Shown here piece by piece: positions 1 through 9,051 of a DNA stretch of 64,000 nucleotides. Origin of the DNA: Nocardioides sp. Root140 (GTDB taxonomy: Bacteria > Actinomycetota > Actinomycetes > Propionibacteriales > Nocardioidaceae); assembly GCF_001426745.1 (NCBI RefSeq), contig NZ_LMFI01000010.1:568693-632692 (forward strand), written 5' to 3'. The notes under the pieces were generated by a model. The model saw only the letters and a program-made list of their open reading frames with translations, did no database searches and was not told where the DNA came from. The number at the start of each line of letters is the position of its first letter. The first letter of the stretch is position 1. The translations under genes were made by a program, and so were the position numbers.

Positions 1-1018
1 CCAACTGGCCAGCAACTTCCACGCACGACTCGAAGCACAACAGGACCGCGCCCATCAAGTGCGGGTCAATCACGTCATCATCGGGGTGGCGGAGCTGGGA
101 CAGGATGTCGTCGGCGGTCAGGTCGGCCCAGACATGCTCGGGGACATCGGTCAACAGAGGTGCGTCCTGTCCGGCGGCGAGCGCTCCCACCATCTCTGGA
201 TCCTCACTGTCCTTGATCGCATCGAGCCAGTGCCGCGGGCTCGAGGAAACCGCCCGGGCCAGGGACTCGGTGACAGGGCAGGGCGCGGTGTCGAAGAGGC
301 GTAGCCCGTCACTCTCCACGATCCGACCGATGACGAACCCGTCGGCCGAGACAGACGCCGACGTGCCGAGGTTGATGGTGGTCACCTCGACGTCTGCGGC
401 CAGCTCCCTCCACACCAGTTCATGATCGGTCTCCCCCACCAATCGGTAGCCGCGCATAGGCGTGCCGACCCAGGAGAGGACATCTCCCGCCAGGTTGGCG
501 ACGGCCGGACCGCTCGCGAGGAACTCGGCCAGCCCACCGAGATCGTGCACGGCCAATTGCATGGCGATCCAGTCACGATCGCCGATGCGCGTGATTCGGC
601 TGATCGACAGGTCGGCCGGGGACTCGCCCCGCGATTCGACGGTCATCTCCACGGCCCGGACGGTGCGCTCGATTGAGGTGCGGGTCATCTGGTTCGCAGA
701 CTGCCGCACGATCCAGCGCCCGAAGACCCAGGGCGGCAACCACCGCCTGAACACCGCGATCTGCCCCAGTCGGTCGACGCGCCACGGGCTCCACAACGGC
801 TCGCTCGAAGGATCTGTCGGGTGGTCCGCGATCACGCGGATCGCCGCATCTGCGTCACCAGCGGCTTCGCGCTCATTGGCGGCCATGACCGCTCTCATGT
901 CGGACGTAAGCTCGCTCGGCGGGGAGACCCTGACACGCGATCTGGCCTGTCCGCGCGGGGACCGGACGTTCTGGCTGGGACGGTTGTGGCGACCCTGTCG
1001 CCCTCGGGACTTCGGCAT
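1..1018 (-). CDS. Hypothetical protein, C-terminus cut by window edge
   Basis: An open frame runs from an ATG at 1018 on the minus strand to the window edge: 339 codons without a stop, so the C-terminus is missing. The first 30 residues are rich in Arg, Ser and Pro. A Trp-rich stretch follows near residues 75-105 (LWSPWRVDRL, then WLPPWVFGRW), and the rest is acidic with ordinary globular composition. I recognise no domain, signal peptide or membrane helix. Codon use is high GC at third positions, as in the neighbours. The overlapping short plus-strand frames look like shadows. The reductase gene upstream on the same strand ends 82 bases away, so co-transcription is possible. Function unknown. 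Confidence 0.7.
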   Translation of the reverse strand, partial: MPKSRGRQGRHNRPSQNVRSPRGQARSRVRVSPPSELTSDMRAVMAANEREAAGDADAAIRVIADHPTDPSSEPLWSPWRVDRLGQIAVFRRWLPPWVFGRWIVRQSANQMTRTSIERTVRAVEMTVESRGESPADLSISRITRIGDRDWIAMQLAVHDLGGLAEFLASGPAVANLAGDVLSWVGTPMRGYRLVGETDHELVWRELAADVEVTTINLGTSASVSADGFVIGRIVESDGLRLFDTAPCPVTESLARAVSSSPRHWLDAIKDSEDPEMVGALAAGQDAPLLTDVPEHVWADLTADDILSQLRHPDDDVIDPHLMGAVLLCFESCVEVAGQL

Positions 1019-1100
1019 GGCATGAGTGAACGCCGGAAGAGAAACCAGCGCCAGACCGAATTTTCAACCTGTGGAGAACACGTCGGTCGACTGCGCGCAA

Positions 1101-1655
1101 TCAGTCCTGCGGCTTGAGGCGGTAGTTCAGGAACACGTTGCCCAGGCTCGACGTACCAGAGTCGACCAGCTCGAGACGGGTGAGCGGCGTGGAGTCGTCG
1201 AAGAGCCGGCGACCTTCGCCGGTGACCGCGGGGTGCATGGTCAGGGTGAGTACGTCGATCGCGCCGCCGAGGAACATCGAGCGCACGGTCTCGACTCCTC
1301 CGACGACGGAGATGTCGCCGCCCTCGCCCTCCTTGAGCTGCTTGACGTAGTCGACCGGGTCGCCGGAGATGCGCGTCGAGTTCCAGTCGAGGTCATCGCC
1401 CAGCGTCGAGCTGATCACGTGCTTGGGGATCGGGTTGATGAAGTTGCCGAACTCGTCGCCGGCGCCCGGACCCTGCCAGTAGTCGCGCCACTCCTCCCAG
1501 AGCTTGCGGCCGATCACGATCTCCTTGACCGGAGCCAGGGCCGCGCCCATGCGCTCGCCCTCCTCCTGGCCGAAGGCGTCGAACTGGAACAGGTTGGGCG
1601 ACTCGACCACGCCGTTGACCGAGTAGAAGAGGTGAGCACTGACGTTGCGAGACAT
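1101..1655 (-). CDS. Dihydrofolate reductase family protein (RibD C-terminal-like)
   Basis: This 184-residue protein has the RibD C-terminal/DHFR-like fold. It has an N-terminal strand with a 'SVNGVVES' turn, the 'VKEIVIGRKLWEEW' segment typical of these reductases, a central 'HVISSTLGDD' strand, the nucleotide-binding 'DISVVGGVETVRSMF' segment, and a C-terminal 'LTLTMHPAVTGEGRRLF' strand. Members bind NAD(P)H and reduce uncharacterised substrates; most are not true folate or riboflavin enzymes. The ATG at 1655 gives the usual family length (about 180-200). It lies between a minus-strand hypothetical gene and a minus-strand PD-(D/E)XK-like gene. A second member of the family is at 61636-62160. 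The family call is firm, the substrate unknown. Confidence 0.88.
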   Translation of the reverse strand: MSRNVSAHLFYSVNGVVESPNLFQFDAFGQEEGERMGAALAPVKEIVIGRKLWEEWRDYWQGPGAGDEFGNFINPIPKHVISSTLGDDLDWNSTRISGDPVDYVKQLKEGEGGDISVVGGVETVRSMFLGGAIDVLTLTMHPAVTGEGRRLFDDSTPLTRLELVDSGTSSLGNVFLNYRLKPQD

Positions 1656-1731
1656 CGCTGGAGCCTTCCGTAGTTGGTGGATGCCGGAGAAGACCAGTCT
1701 GTACGCCGAAACTCATCGTTGACGTTCCTTG

Positions 1732-3150
1732 CTAGACCGGCGCTACCGCATTTTCCACCGCGCAGGCGAGGACTGGAGTGGGCGAGGACGCCGAATCCGA
1801 CGAGCCATCGGAGTCCGTCTCGGGTCCATCCTGCGATGACAAGGCCGTCGAGTTCAGTGCCGGCGGAAGCGCAATGGGGGCGGGTTCCGGCTCCCGCAAC
1901 TTTGGCGGAGCCGCGGTCCAGCCCTTGAGGTGCTGAACAACGTCACCGTAGAAGCCATCGATCAGGTCGAGCACGGAATCGATGAACGACCCTCTTCCAC
2001 GACCACCCTTGGCGCCCATCGAGACAGTTCGCGCGACCCTGAACGACTTGAGATCCCGCTTCGGATCGAGGATCAGCAGGGCGGGATCCTCACGCACAGA
2101 ACTCAATAGTTCGGCGGCACCAGCGCCACGACCATTGACTACGAATGACTCGACGCGAACGTCCGCGGGCGCGTGCTTCAACTGACGAACCAGCCAATTG
2201 ACACGCGTCGTGGAGCGCCCTTCTTTGGGAGCCTCGATATCGATATGACAAGTGATCTGCCCAGCGCGCAGATTCGCGGTGAGGTGTACCGGGCCGATGG
2301 CGTTGGGGATCCGGAGAGCGCCGCCGAGATCACCTGTGGCAACAACCGACTCGGTCAAGGAAGCGGATCGCAAAGCAGGATCGGCAAGTTCCTTGCGCGA
2401 AAGCAAGGGCACCACTTCGGTCCCGAGTTGACGGCCCAATTGAAGACTGGCGAATCGAATCAGTGCATCGAATCGGGACACCACATCGGACAGGGTCCTG
2501 TCGGTTGCTCTCAGCGTGCCGTCGGCAACCGCATTGCGCACACCAACCCAATGTTGGCCCATGTCCACGAACTCCAGCGCGCCTGACTTGGGATGCTCGA
2601 GGTAGCGAATCAGCTCGCCAAGAATCCATGCCTGTTCCGGATCGGAGACTCCGCGGTGTTCCTTCTGCACGACGGCAGTTGAGAGAAGGTAGGACCACGA
2701 CCAGTGGAAGATCTCGACCCGTCGGAGCTTGCGCTTGTCGACCTTGGTGGGGTGCTGTCCAACGATCGCGGGAATCTCGTTGCTGATCGTGATGAGTGCG
2801 TCGAACTCCTGCTCGCGTGCGATGTCGAGGTAGTTCTCCAACTGCTCGGTCTGGAGATCGTTCTTCCCGGTCTTGACCTCCACCAGGGCAGTCCAGGTGC
2901 GCGAGCCACGGGTGACCCGAATCAGTCCGTCGGGGTAGAGCCGCTTCTCTCCGAGCGCGAACGGCACCTCGATGAAGGTCTCGACGTTGCCAGCGGGTGC
3001 ACCCAGCGGAGCCAGGACGGTGCGGCTGAACTCCTTCACCACACCCATAACCGCCAGAAGGGCAGAGGTCGCCCGGCGTTCCTGTTCCTCTGCGCCCGAG
3101 ATTCCCGAAGTCGGAATCAATCGTGCTTGGTGCCAGGTCTCTTCAGTCAT
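1732..3150 (-). CDS. Hypothetical protein with PD-(D/E)XK nuclease-like core
   Basis: A 472-residue protein starting at ATG 3150, preceded by a good ribosome site (GGGAGGA about 7 bases upstream). Residues 60-110 read like the catalytic core of a PD-(D/E)XK nuclease: D74 in 'LYPDGLIRV', a beta strand with E91-V-K93 in 'TALVEVKTGKNDLQ', and then an amphipathic helix 'TEQLENYLDIARE'. The middle (residues 190-400) is unassigned. The last 60 residues are Pro/Ser/Asp-rich and probably disordered. No helicase or methylase motifs were seen in the protein itself, but a helicase-nuclease gene and a KAP NTPase lie within 6 kb. Restriction, DNA repair or a catalytically dead relative are all possible. 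The motif is seen directly; activity is inferred. Confidence 0.72.
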   Translation of the reverse strand: MTEETWHQARLIPTSGISGAEEQERRATSALLAVMGVVKEFSRTVLAPLGAPAGNVETFIEVPFALGEKRLYPDGLIRVTRGSRTWTALVEVKTGKNDLQTEQLENYLDIAREQEFDALITISNEIPAIVGQHPTKVDKRKLRRVEIFHWSWSYLLSTAVVQKEHRGVSDPEQAWILGELIRYLEHPKSGALEFVDMGQHWVGVRNAVADGTLRATDRTLSDVVSRFDALIRFASLQLGRQLGTEVVPLLSRKELADPALRSASLTESVVATGDLGGALRIPNAIGPVHLTANLRAGQITCHIDIEAPKEGRSTTRVNWLVRQLKHAPADVRVESFVVNGRGAGAAELLSSVREDPALLILDPKRDLKSFRVARTVSMGAKGGRGRGSFIDSVLDLIDGFYGDVVQHLKGWTAAPPKLREPEPAPIALPPALNSTALSSQDGPETDSDGSSDSASSPTPVLACAVENAVAPV

Positions 3151-3256
3151 TGCTCGGTCCTCCCCGATGTGGCCCTCTCGGCAACATAGCCCGCATCAAG
3201 TGCGCGTGTGACTCGTTTTCGCGAACAGGTGCGAGGCATGGCATTACGTGGCGCGC

Positions 3257-4285
3257 TTACACGCCCTTCTCGAGAATCTCCGCGTATTCGGAGTCTGGAT
3301 CAAGCTTCAAAGCACCGAGCTCGCCAGTCCTTCCACTGGGCTTGGTGATGACCTCAACCGATGACGCTCTCATCGCAGCAAACGGCTCAGCGCCTCCGCT
3401 GTTGCGTTCGAAGATCATCCGGTCGATCGTCGCGGCGAGCCTTGGGGAGCGTTTCTCGGAGTCCACCACCACGACGCGACAACCCGCCAAGTTCGGAGCC
3501 GCTGCAAAGCACTGCCGCGCCACCAGAATCATCCGGGCTGCGATCGCCTTGTTCGTCAACACGGCTAGGTCGGTCTTGTTGATCTTCGATGCAGTGGCCG
3601 TGCCACGCGCCGTGAACGACGGCTTCTCGGAAGGCAGTTCTTGTGGAGACGGCGCGAACACAACCAAGCCAGCGATTCCGCCTGTTGCTGTCACAGCATG
3701 CGCTGGCGCCGCCGACACCGAGAGCGCCTCGCGAAGAGCACGTAGAACGGCACTTGGATCGTTGTTCAGGAGGTCCGACCACGAGGCATCGAAAGCGGCC
3801 TGCTCGGATGCGAACGTCGCATTGGCGAGGTTCATCAGGTCGCGAGCCCAAGCTTCGGCTTGCGCGTGCGCTCGCTGCTTTCCCGCCTTGCGAGCAGCAC
3901 GATCGACAGGACTCACGCCACTGAGCTCTTGCTTCTCCGCGGTCGCCACAAGCTTTCCAAACTTTGGAAGGACAGCAGGTACCGCCACCTGCCGAGCAGC
4001 GGGCGCGAACATGCCGTGATGAAGGCGATCCACTTGTGCCCACGCCCGTTGGGCAGCTTCGTGGCGTTCAGTCGCCGTGACCGATGTGGAGCCGGTCTTG
4101 CGGGGCGCGCCACTTGAGAGAGGCTGATAGGCGGTCAGCGGTCCAGCGCCCGTGGAGATTCCCGAGCGTCCACCGCCGACGTGCGCCCTCATCAACCGTG
4201 GTCCCACGTGCGCACGCAGACCTCGCCCGCTGGTGGAGAGTCGAATGCCTGGAGCTACCCGAAACGATGAGAACAGTCTTGCCAC
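3257..4285 (-). CDS. DUF4236 domain-containing protein
   Basis: I place the start at GTG 4285, one base after the stop codon of the Excalibur gene. From there the first 55 residues (ARLFSSFRVAPGIRLST, then RAHVGPRLMRAHVGGGRSG) match the short DUF4236 motif, which has the form 'FR-(hydrophobic)-xPGxRLxxSxxG...GxxGxxxG'. A longer frame reaching to 4441 would overlap the upstream gene and adds no family sequence. The remaining ~285 residues hold an Ala-rich helical section (residues 75-190) and a C-terminal part with a 'CRVVVVDSEKRS' strand, without an assignable fold. The one-base gap to 4287 implies translational coupling to the upstream membrane-anchored Excalibur protein. Function unknown; DUF4236 is often found at the N-terminus of surface or stress-linked proteins. 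Confidence 0.72.
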   Translation of the reverse strand: MARLFSSFRVAPGIRLSTSGRGLRAHVGPRLMRAHVGGGRSGISTGAGPLTAYQPLSSGAPRKTGSTSVTATERHEAAQRAWAQVDRLHHGMFAPAARQVAVPAVLPKFGKLVATAEKQELSGVSPVDRAARKAGKQRAHAQAEAWARDLMNLANATFASEQAAFDASWSDLLNNDPSAVLRALREALSVSAAPAHAVTATGGIAGLVVFAPSPQELPSEKPSFTARGTATASKINKTDLAVLTNKAIAARMILVARQCFAAAPNLAGCRVVVVDSEKRSPRLAATIDRMIFERNSGGAEPFAAMRASSVEVITKPSGRTGELGALKLDPDSEYAEILEKGV

Positions 4286-4286
4286 G

Positions 4287-4895
4287 TCAGGACTCACACA
4301 CGATTCCGTCGCCGTCGCGGTCGTCGTACCATCCGTACTCCGTATCCACGCCGCTCTGATACGGCCCGTAACCGTTGTCATTGGCTTCACCACACGTGCC
4401 GAACTGTGGGTCTGTGGTCGGGGCGGCCGGTGTGTCAGCAAAGGTCTGAACCGGAGTCGATTCCTGTGCTTCGGCGACCTTCGCTCGTTCCGTCGCCAGC
4501 GCCTTGGCGGCCTTGCGCTTGGCGGCCGCGGATGACTTCTTGACCGCGACTAGCTTGCCTCGGACCACCTTGAGATCGTCCTTCGCGGCCGTGATCTCCT
4601 CATTCGTCGCGGCAATCTCGTCTTCCTTCTCACCGAGGTCCTGTTCCAGTTGCTCGGTGGCCTCCGCGACGGCTTCGTCGACATCGGCCTCGGAGATCAA
4701 CGAAGCGTCGTTCGTCGGCTCCTTCGCTGCCTGCTCCTCTCCCGCCGAACCGCCAACGCCACCAATCGCGCCGAGCACCACGCCGCACACGCCGGCCGCC
4801 ACACCAACCTTCAGACGGCTCCAGAATGGAGGCTTGGAGACCGGGAAGTAGCCCGGGTATTGATCTAACGACGGTGGCGGCTGACTGACGGACAT
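4287..4895 (-). CDS. Membrane-anchored coiled-coil protein with C-terminal Excalibur domain
   Basis: The ATG at 4895 gives 202 residues. Layout: a Pro-rich cytoplasmic N-terminus (about 30 residues), one transmembrane helix (VGVAAGVCGVVLGAIGGVGG), a long charged Ala/Glu/Lys coiled coil (about residues 60-145), then a C-terminal Excalibur calcium-binding domain with the hallmark 'DGIVCES' end, preceded by 'FGTCGEANDNG' and 'YDDRDGDG'. Excalibur domains are small extracellular Ca-binding modules with one disulfide. The topology puts the domain outside the cell. The DUF4236 gene begins one base downstream, and the 200-base gap upstream is shared with the divergent helicase gene. The upstream in-frame extension to 5018 lacks family features and was not used. 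Confidence 0.82.
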   Translation of the reverse strand: MSVSQPPPSLDQYPGYFPVSKPPFWSRLKVGVAAGVCGVVLGAIGGVGGSAGEEQAAKEPTNDASLISEADVDEAVAEATEQLEQDLGEKEDEIAATNEEITAAKDDLKVVRGKLVAVKKSSAAAKRKAAKALATERAKVAEAQESTPVQTFADTPAAPTTDPQFGTCGEANDNGYGPYQSGVDTEYGWYDDRDGDGIVCES

Positions 4896-5097
4896 CACGG
4901 TGCTTCCTGTAGGCGACTTCCGTTCTGTATATGACGGATCGGCGCTCTCGTCCGCGGAACGAAGCAGAATGGCCTCTTGTAACCATGTCGAGCACCATCC
5001 GGTTGAGCGCGGGAACACCTCGCCTGCGACAGGATCTCCGCGGCGCGTTCTCCTCCGAACACCTGCCGGGCGCCATATCTCCTGGCAAGCTTCGGGG

Positions 5098-8000
5098 GTG
5101 CCTCACAACCACGAGCTCACCGACGGTCTCCACGAGTCGATCGTCACTGATCGACTGAACGCGGCGATCTCCGCGGAGCTCGCACGAGCGACCGAGGTCA
5201 GCAAGGTCGACGATGCCGACTCCTCGCATGTCCTCACCCAGCACATCGCCGCCGCCGTGCACCACCGGCTTGCCTCAGTCAAGGACCCGGCAGCACGCTT
5301 GTCCGTGGCGAACGATCTACTCCGAGCCATCGAAGACCCCGAGGATCCCGTCCTCAGTCCGCTCCAGCAGCTGCACGCCGTACGACCGGTCGCTGGTCCG
5401 GGGAAGATCTTGAGGTTGCAGCACCGCCCCAAGACCCCCATGAACGAGTCGGCTCTCCTCACCAATGCCAAGGGCGAACCGTCATTGGCGTCAGAGCTTC
5501 GAGCGGAGTTGGATTCCGCCGACCGCGTGGACCTGCTGTGCGCGTTCGTGATGTGGCACGGCCTCCGACTCATCGAGAATGAGCTCGCCCTCGCCCGCGA
5601 CGCCGGCGTTCCCATTCGCGTGGTGACCACGACCTACATTGGCGGGACAGAGCGACGCGCGCTCGACAGGCTGGTCAATGACTTCGGCGCCGAGGTCAAG
5701 GTGCAGTACGACGCCAAGCGCACACGCCTGCACGCCAAGGCCTGGCTGTTCGGGAGAGACACGGGTCTGGACACGGCGTACGTCGGCTCATCGAACCTGA
5801 CCACGTCCGCGATGCTCGAAGGCGTCGAGTGGAACGTCCGACTCAGTGCTCGATCGACCCCAAGCCTGATCGAAAAGTTCCGAGCCACGTTCGATTCGTA
5901 TTGGAACAGCCCGGAGTTCGAGCTCTACAACCCCGACGTGGACGGCGACCGTCTCGACGACGCCCTGCTCGAGGCGAAGGGCATCAAAGCCCACGATCGA
6001 GCCACCATCAGCATCTCGGGTCTGGAAGTACGGCCGTATCCGTACCAGCAAGAGATGCTCGACATGATCGAAGTCGAGCGGGTCCTCCACGATCGCCACC
6101 GCAATCTTGTGGTCGCCGCGACCGGCACCGGCAAGACCGTCATCGCGGCCCTGGACTACCGCCGGATGTGCGAGCAGGCAGGTGGCAGCCAGCCGAGACT
6201 GCTGTTTGTCGCGCACCGCAAAGAGATCCTCGAACAATCGATGCGCACCTATCGCGAGGTGATCAGCGACGGGAGCTTCGGGGAGCTGTACGTCGGAGGT
6301 CAGCGCCCCGAACGCTGGAGTCATGTGTTCGCCAGCGTCCAGTCGCTGACGAGCTACGGCGTCGCGAACATCCCTGCCGATGCGTTCGACATCGTGGTGA
6401 TCGACGAGTTCCACCACGCGGAGGCCAAGACGTATCGCCGGATCCTCGATCACCTGGCACCACGCGAGCTACTTGGCTTGACCGCGACTCCCGAACGCGG
6501 CGACGGCACCGACGTGCGGTCCTTCTTCGACGGTCGCACCGCCGCCGAGCTTCGCTTGTGGGACGCCCTGGGCGCCGACCTCTTGTGCCCGTTCCACTAC
6601 TTCGGCATCGCCGACGGCACCGACCTGCGCGCCATCACCTGGTCGCGCGGAAAGTACGACGAGGGGCAGCTCGCCGACGTCTTCACCGGCAACGACGCGC
6701 GTGCGCGCATCATCCTGAAGCAGGTGCGCGACAAAGTCGGGGATGTCAGTCAAATGCGGGCCCTCGGCTTCTGCGTCAACGTGGCTCACGCGACGTACAT
6801 GACCCAGGTGTTCAACGAGGCCGGCATCCCGGCACTCCTCGTGACCGGCGAGACCGCTTCTGATGATCGTGCCCAGGCGCTGCGCGATCTCCGAGAGCGC
6901 AACGTGAACGTGCTCTTCACCGTGGACGTCTTCAACGAGGGTCTCGACATCCCCGACGTCGACACGGTGTTGTTCCTTCGGCCCACGGAGAGCTCCACCA
7001 TCTTCATGCAGCAGCTGGGCCGCGGCCTTCGCCGCACGCACACCAAAGCCGTGCTGACCGTGCTCGACTTCGTGGGCTATCACCGCAAGGAGTTCCAGTT
7101 CTCCAAGCGCTTCACAGCTCTCACCGGCGTTCACGGGAAGCAGCTCGAGAAGGCCGTCAAGGACGACTTCCCCTTCCTGCCCTCGGGCTGTCAGATCCGC
7201 CTGGACCGACAGAGCCAGGAGATCGTTCTGGAGAACCTCCGCTCGCAGATCGCCAACCGGTGGGCGCAGATCGTGGCTCAGCTGAAGCTCACCGGCGACG
7301 CGACGCTGCCGGAGTTCTTGGAGAAGTCCGGCCTCGAGCTGAGTGACATCCTGCGACGCGGCAGTCACTCGTGGACCAAGCTGCGCCAGGACTCCGACCT
7401 GCCCACGCTCCCCGGCTCGGTCCTCGAGCAACAACTGCTCAAGCGCGTCCGTGCCTTCGCGCACGTCGACGACCCGCTGCGGGTCAGCGCCTACCAAGCC
7501 CTGCTCGCCCCTGATGCTCCGCCGTACGACGAACTCTCGCCGCGGGAACAGAAGCTGGCGCGGATGCTCTACTACTCGATGTGGTCTGACGGTGGTGGCC
7601 ACGCTTCCTACGCGGCAGGCCTCGAGGGCCTGCGGTCGGAGCCGGCTGTCAGGGCCGAGATCTCGACAGTCGTGGGCCTCTCGTTCGAAGCCGCTCGCCA
7701 CGTTCCGGTGCCGCTGGGAGCGCCGGAGATCCCACTACGCGTGCACGCCCGCTATCAACGCGAAGAGATCCTCGCTGCACTCGATTTCCCCCGGAAGCCG
7801 AACAGTTTCCGTGAGGGCGTTTGGTACTCGCCGGACCACAACGTCGACTCGTTCTTCGTGACACTGAAGAAGTCCGAGGCCGACTACTCCCCCACCACGA
7901 TGTATGCCGACTATCCGATCAGCCGCGACCTCTTCCACTGGGAGTCGCAGTCAACGACCTCGGTCTCATCGCCGACTGGTCAGCGCTATCTCTCTGGCAG

Positions 8001-8184
8001 CAGCACGGTCTTCCTGTTCGTGCGACACGAGCAGAAGGATGAGTTCGGCACGTCGCCGTACCTCTTCCTCGGCCCCGCGCACTACGCCAGCCACACGGGC
8101 GATCGCCCCATCGCGATCACCTGGAAGCTCGCTCACGAGATGCCGATGGACTTCTTCAATCACGCCAGCGCCGTGGCCCAATAG
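5098..8184 (+). CDS. PLD nuclease / SF2 DEAD-DEAH helicase / DUF3427 protein
   Basis: This 1028-residue protein joins three parts. Near residues 130-260 there is a phospholipase-D-type nuclease half-site with H212-x-K214 in 'LHAKAWLFG', followed by 'GSSNLTTSAM'. Next comes an SF2 helicase with Walker A 'ATGTGKT' (K346), motif II D436-E-F-H, motif III 'TATPERGDG' and motif VI 'QQLGRGLRR'. The C-terminal DUF3427 region covers about residues 700-1028. Such proteins couple duplex unwinding to nucleic-acid cleavage; the exact role is unsettled. I chose GTG 5098 because family members begin with a 'HELTDGLHESIVTDRL'-like sequence; the frame stays open back to 4900. It is divergent from the Excalibur gene, and the zinc-ribbon gene follows about 100 bases downstream. 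Confidence 0.9.
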   Translation: MPHNHELTDGLHESIVTDRLNAAISAELARATEVSKVDDADSSHVLTQHIAAAVHHRLASVKDPAARLSVANDLLRAIEDPEDPVLSPLQQLHAVRPVAGPGKILRLQHRPKTPMNESALLTNAKGEPSLASELRAELDSADRVDLLCAFVMWHGLRLIENELALARDAGVPIRVVTTTYIGGTERRALDRLVNDFGAEVKVQYDAKRTRLHAKAWLFGRDTGLDTAYVGSSNLTTSAMLEGVEWNVRLSARSTPSLIEKFRATFDSYWNSPEFELYNPDVDGDRLDDALLEAKGIKAHDRATISISGLEVRPYPYQQEMLDMIEVERVLHDRHRNLVVAATGTGKTVIAALDYRRMCEQAGGSQPRLLFVAHRKEILEQSMRTYREVISDGSFGELYVGGQRPERWSHVFASVQSLTSYGVANIPADAFDIVVIDEFHHAEAKTYRRILDHLAPRELLGLTATPERGDGTDVRSFFDGRTAAELRLWDALGADLLCPFHYFGIADGTDLRAITWSRGKYDEGQLADVFTGNDARARIILKQVRDKVGDVSQMRALGFCVNVAHATYMTQVFNEAGIPALLVTGETASDDRAQALRDLRERNVNVLFTVDVFNEGLDIPDVDTVLFLRPTESSTIFMQQLGRGLRRTHTKAVLTVLDFVGYHRKEFQFSKRFTALTGVHGKQLEKAVKDDFPFLPSGCQIRLDRQSQEIVLENLRSQIANRWAQIVAQLKLTGDATLPEFLEKSGLELSDILRRGSHSWTKLRQDSDLPTLPGSVLEQQLLKRVRAFAHVDDPLRVSAYQALLAPDAPPYDELSPREQKLARMLYYSMWSDGGGHASYAAGLEGLRSEPAVRAEISTVVGLSFEAARHVPVPLGAPEIPLRVHARYQREEILAALDFPRKPNSFREGVWYSPDHNVDSFFVTLKKSEADYSPTTMYADYPISRDLFHWESQSTTSVSSPTGQRYLSGSSTVFLFVRHEQKDEFGTSPYLFLGPAHYASHTGDRPIAITWKLAHEMPMDFFNHASAVAQ

Positions 8185-8286
8185 CGAGGTGCTGCGTCAC
8201 ACCCCTCGAGTATTGGAAAGCGTCGGTCACGGCCCCCTGCGCCGGCCTAGCATCAGCAGCTCCATCTGTGTCCTGAGGGAGCCGCG

Positions 8287-8676
8287 TTGCCTGACACGTT
8301 GACGTGCCCGGTCTGCACGACCGAGGTGTCCACTGCGTCATCCATGTGCCGCTCGTGCCATCTTCCGATTAAGGATGTGGCCGACAACCAGCGCCTCGTC
8401 CGTCAGTCCTCAAAGGTTCGGACCGTGCGTAGGTGGCTCTGGACCCGTCTCGTCGGCGCGGCCTTCTACGTTGGCGCCGTTGCTTGGTGCGCCCTGAAGA
8501 TGCCGGCGAGCCTCACCTTCGTGGTCCCTGGAGCGGTGATCGGCGGCTTCCTGCACATCGTGAAGGGGCGGCCATGGCTTGGGCTGCTCGCGTTCCTGAT
8601 CGTCGTGGCCGTCGTCCCAATGCTCTTCTGGCCGTCCATGCTCACCGGTTCTCTGGGTCGACTGACCGACTGGTGA
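8287..8676 (+). CDS. Zinc-ribbon membrane protein, hypothetical
   Basis: A 129-residue protein that starts at TTG 8287. The start is supported by a GAGGGA ribosome site ending 6 bases upstream. The N-terminus has two CxxC pairs (C7/C10 and C21/C24), a compact zinc ribbon. After a basic linker come three hydrophobic segments (about residues 51-68, 73-88 and 96-113), which are likely membrane helices. The layout resembles many small 'zinc ribbon plus membrane' proteins of unknown role. It follows the helicase gene on the same strand after about 100 bases, so it may be co-transcribed or have its own promoter. Confidence 0.72.
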   Translation: MPDTLTCPVCTTEVSTASSMCRSCHLPIKDVADNQRLVRQSSKVRTVRRWLWTRLVGAAFYVGAVAWCALKMPASLTFVVPGAVIGGFLHIVKGRPWLGLLAFLIVVAVVPMLFWPSMLTGSLGRLTDW

Positions 8677-8901
8677 TCACACCTGCTCGACGGCGCCTTC
8701 GGCGGAGGAAAGAACGAGTCACTTCGCTGGTCATTCGCGGCTACTAGACACTCGACTGCAGGATCAGTGTCTGGCCAGACTCGGTCCGGTATGACGCAGG
8801 CAACCAGGAAAGTGAGCGCCGGCCTGGATTCAGGCTGCGCAAGCTCACCACGAATCGGGACGAGCAGCGGCGTGGTCCAGCGGCGGACTCCCGGCAGCGA
8901 C

Positions 8902-8907
8902 TAGGGT
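8902..8907 (+). promoter_or_regulatory. Leaderless-type -10 element upstream of the 45-codon ORF
   Basis: TAGGGT lies exactly 6 bases before GTG 8914. A TANNNT hexamer 6-8 bases from the start codon is the usual arrangement for leaderless actinobacterial transcripts. No convincing -35 was picked out and no Shine-Dalgarno sequence is present, which fits leaderless initiation. The assignment is by pattern only. Confidence 0.45.
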
Positions 8908-8913
8908 CTTTCC

Positions 8914-9051
8914 GTGACGAGCAAGACCTTCCTCTGCATTGCGCCATTCAGCGCCCAGCTTGCCGCGGTCCAGGGGGTCTGGATGCCCTTGGCCACCGCG
9001 TACGAACAATCCGTCCACGCTGATTCCAATGACCTCCGGGGGAAATCGTGA
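8914..9051 (+). CDS. Small ORF (45 codons) overlapping the KAP NTPase gene
   Basis: GTG 8914 to TGA 9049-9051 encodes 45 residues beginning VTSKTFLCIAPFSAQL and ending NDLRGKS. The stop overlaps the GTG start of the KAP NTPase gene (GTGA at 9048-9051), the classic layout for translational coupling. The probable -10 hexamer just upstream suggests leaderless translation from this GTG. The peptide has a moderately hydrophobic middle but no clear membrane helix or motif. It may be a leader peptide that sets KAP expression, a small partner protein, or chance. I recognise no homologue. Confidence 0.45.
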   Translation: MTSKTFLCIAPFSAQLAAVQGVWMPLATAYEQSVHADSNDLRGKS

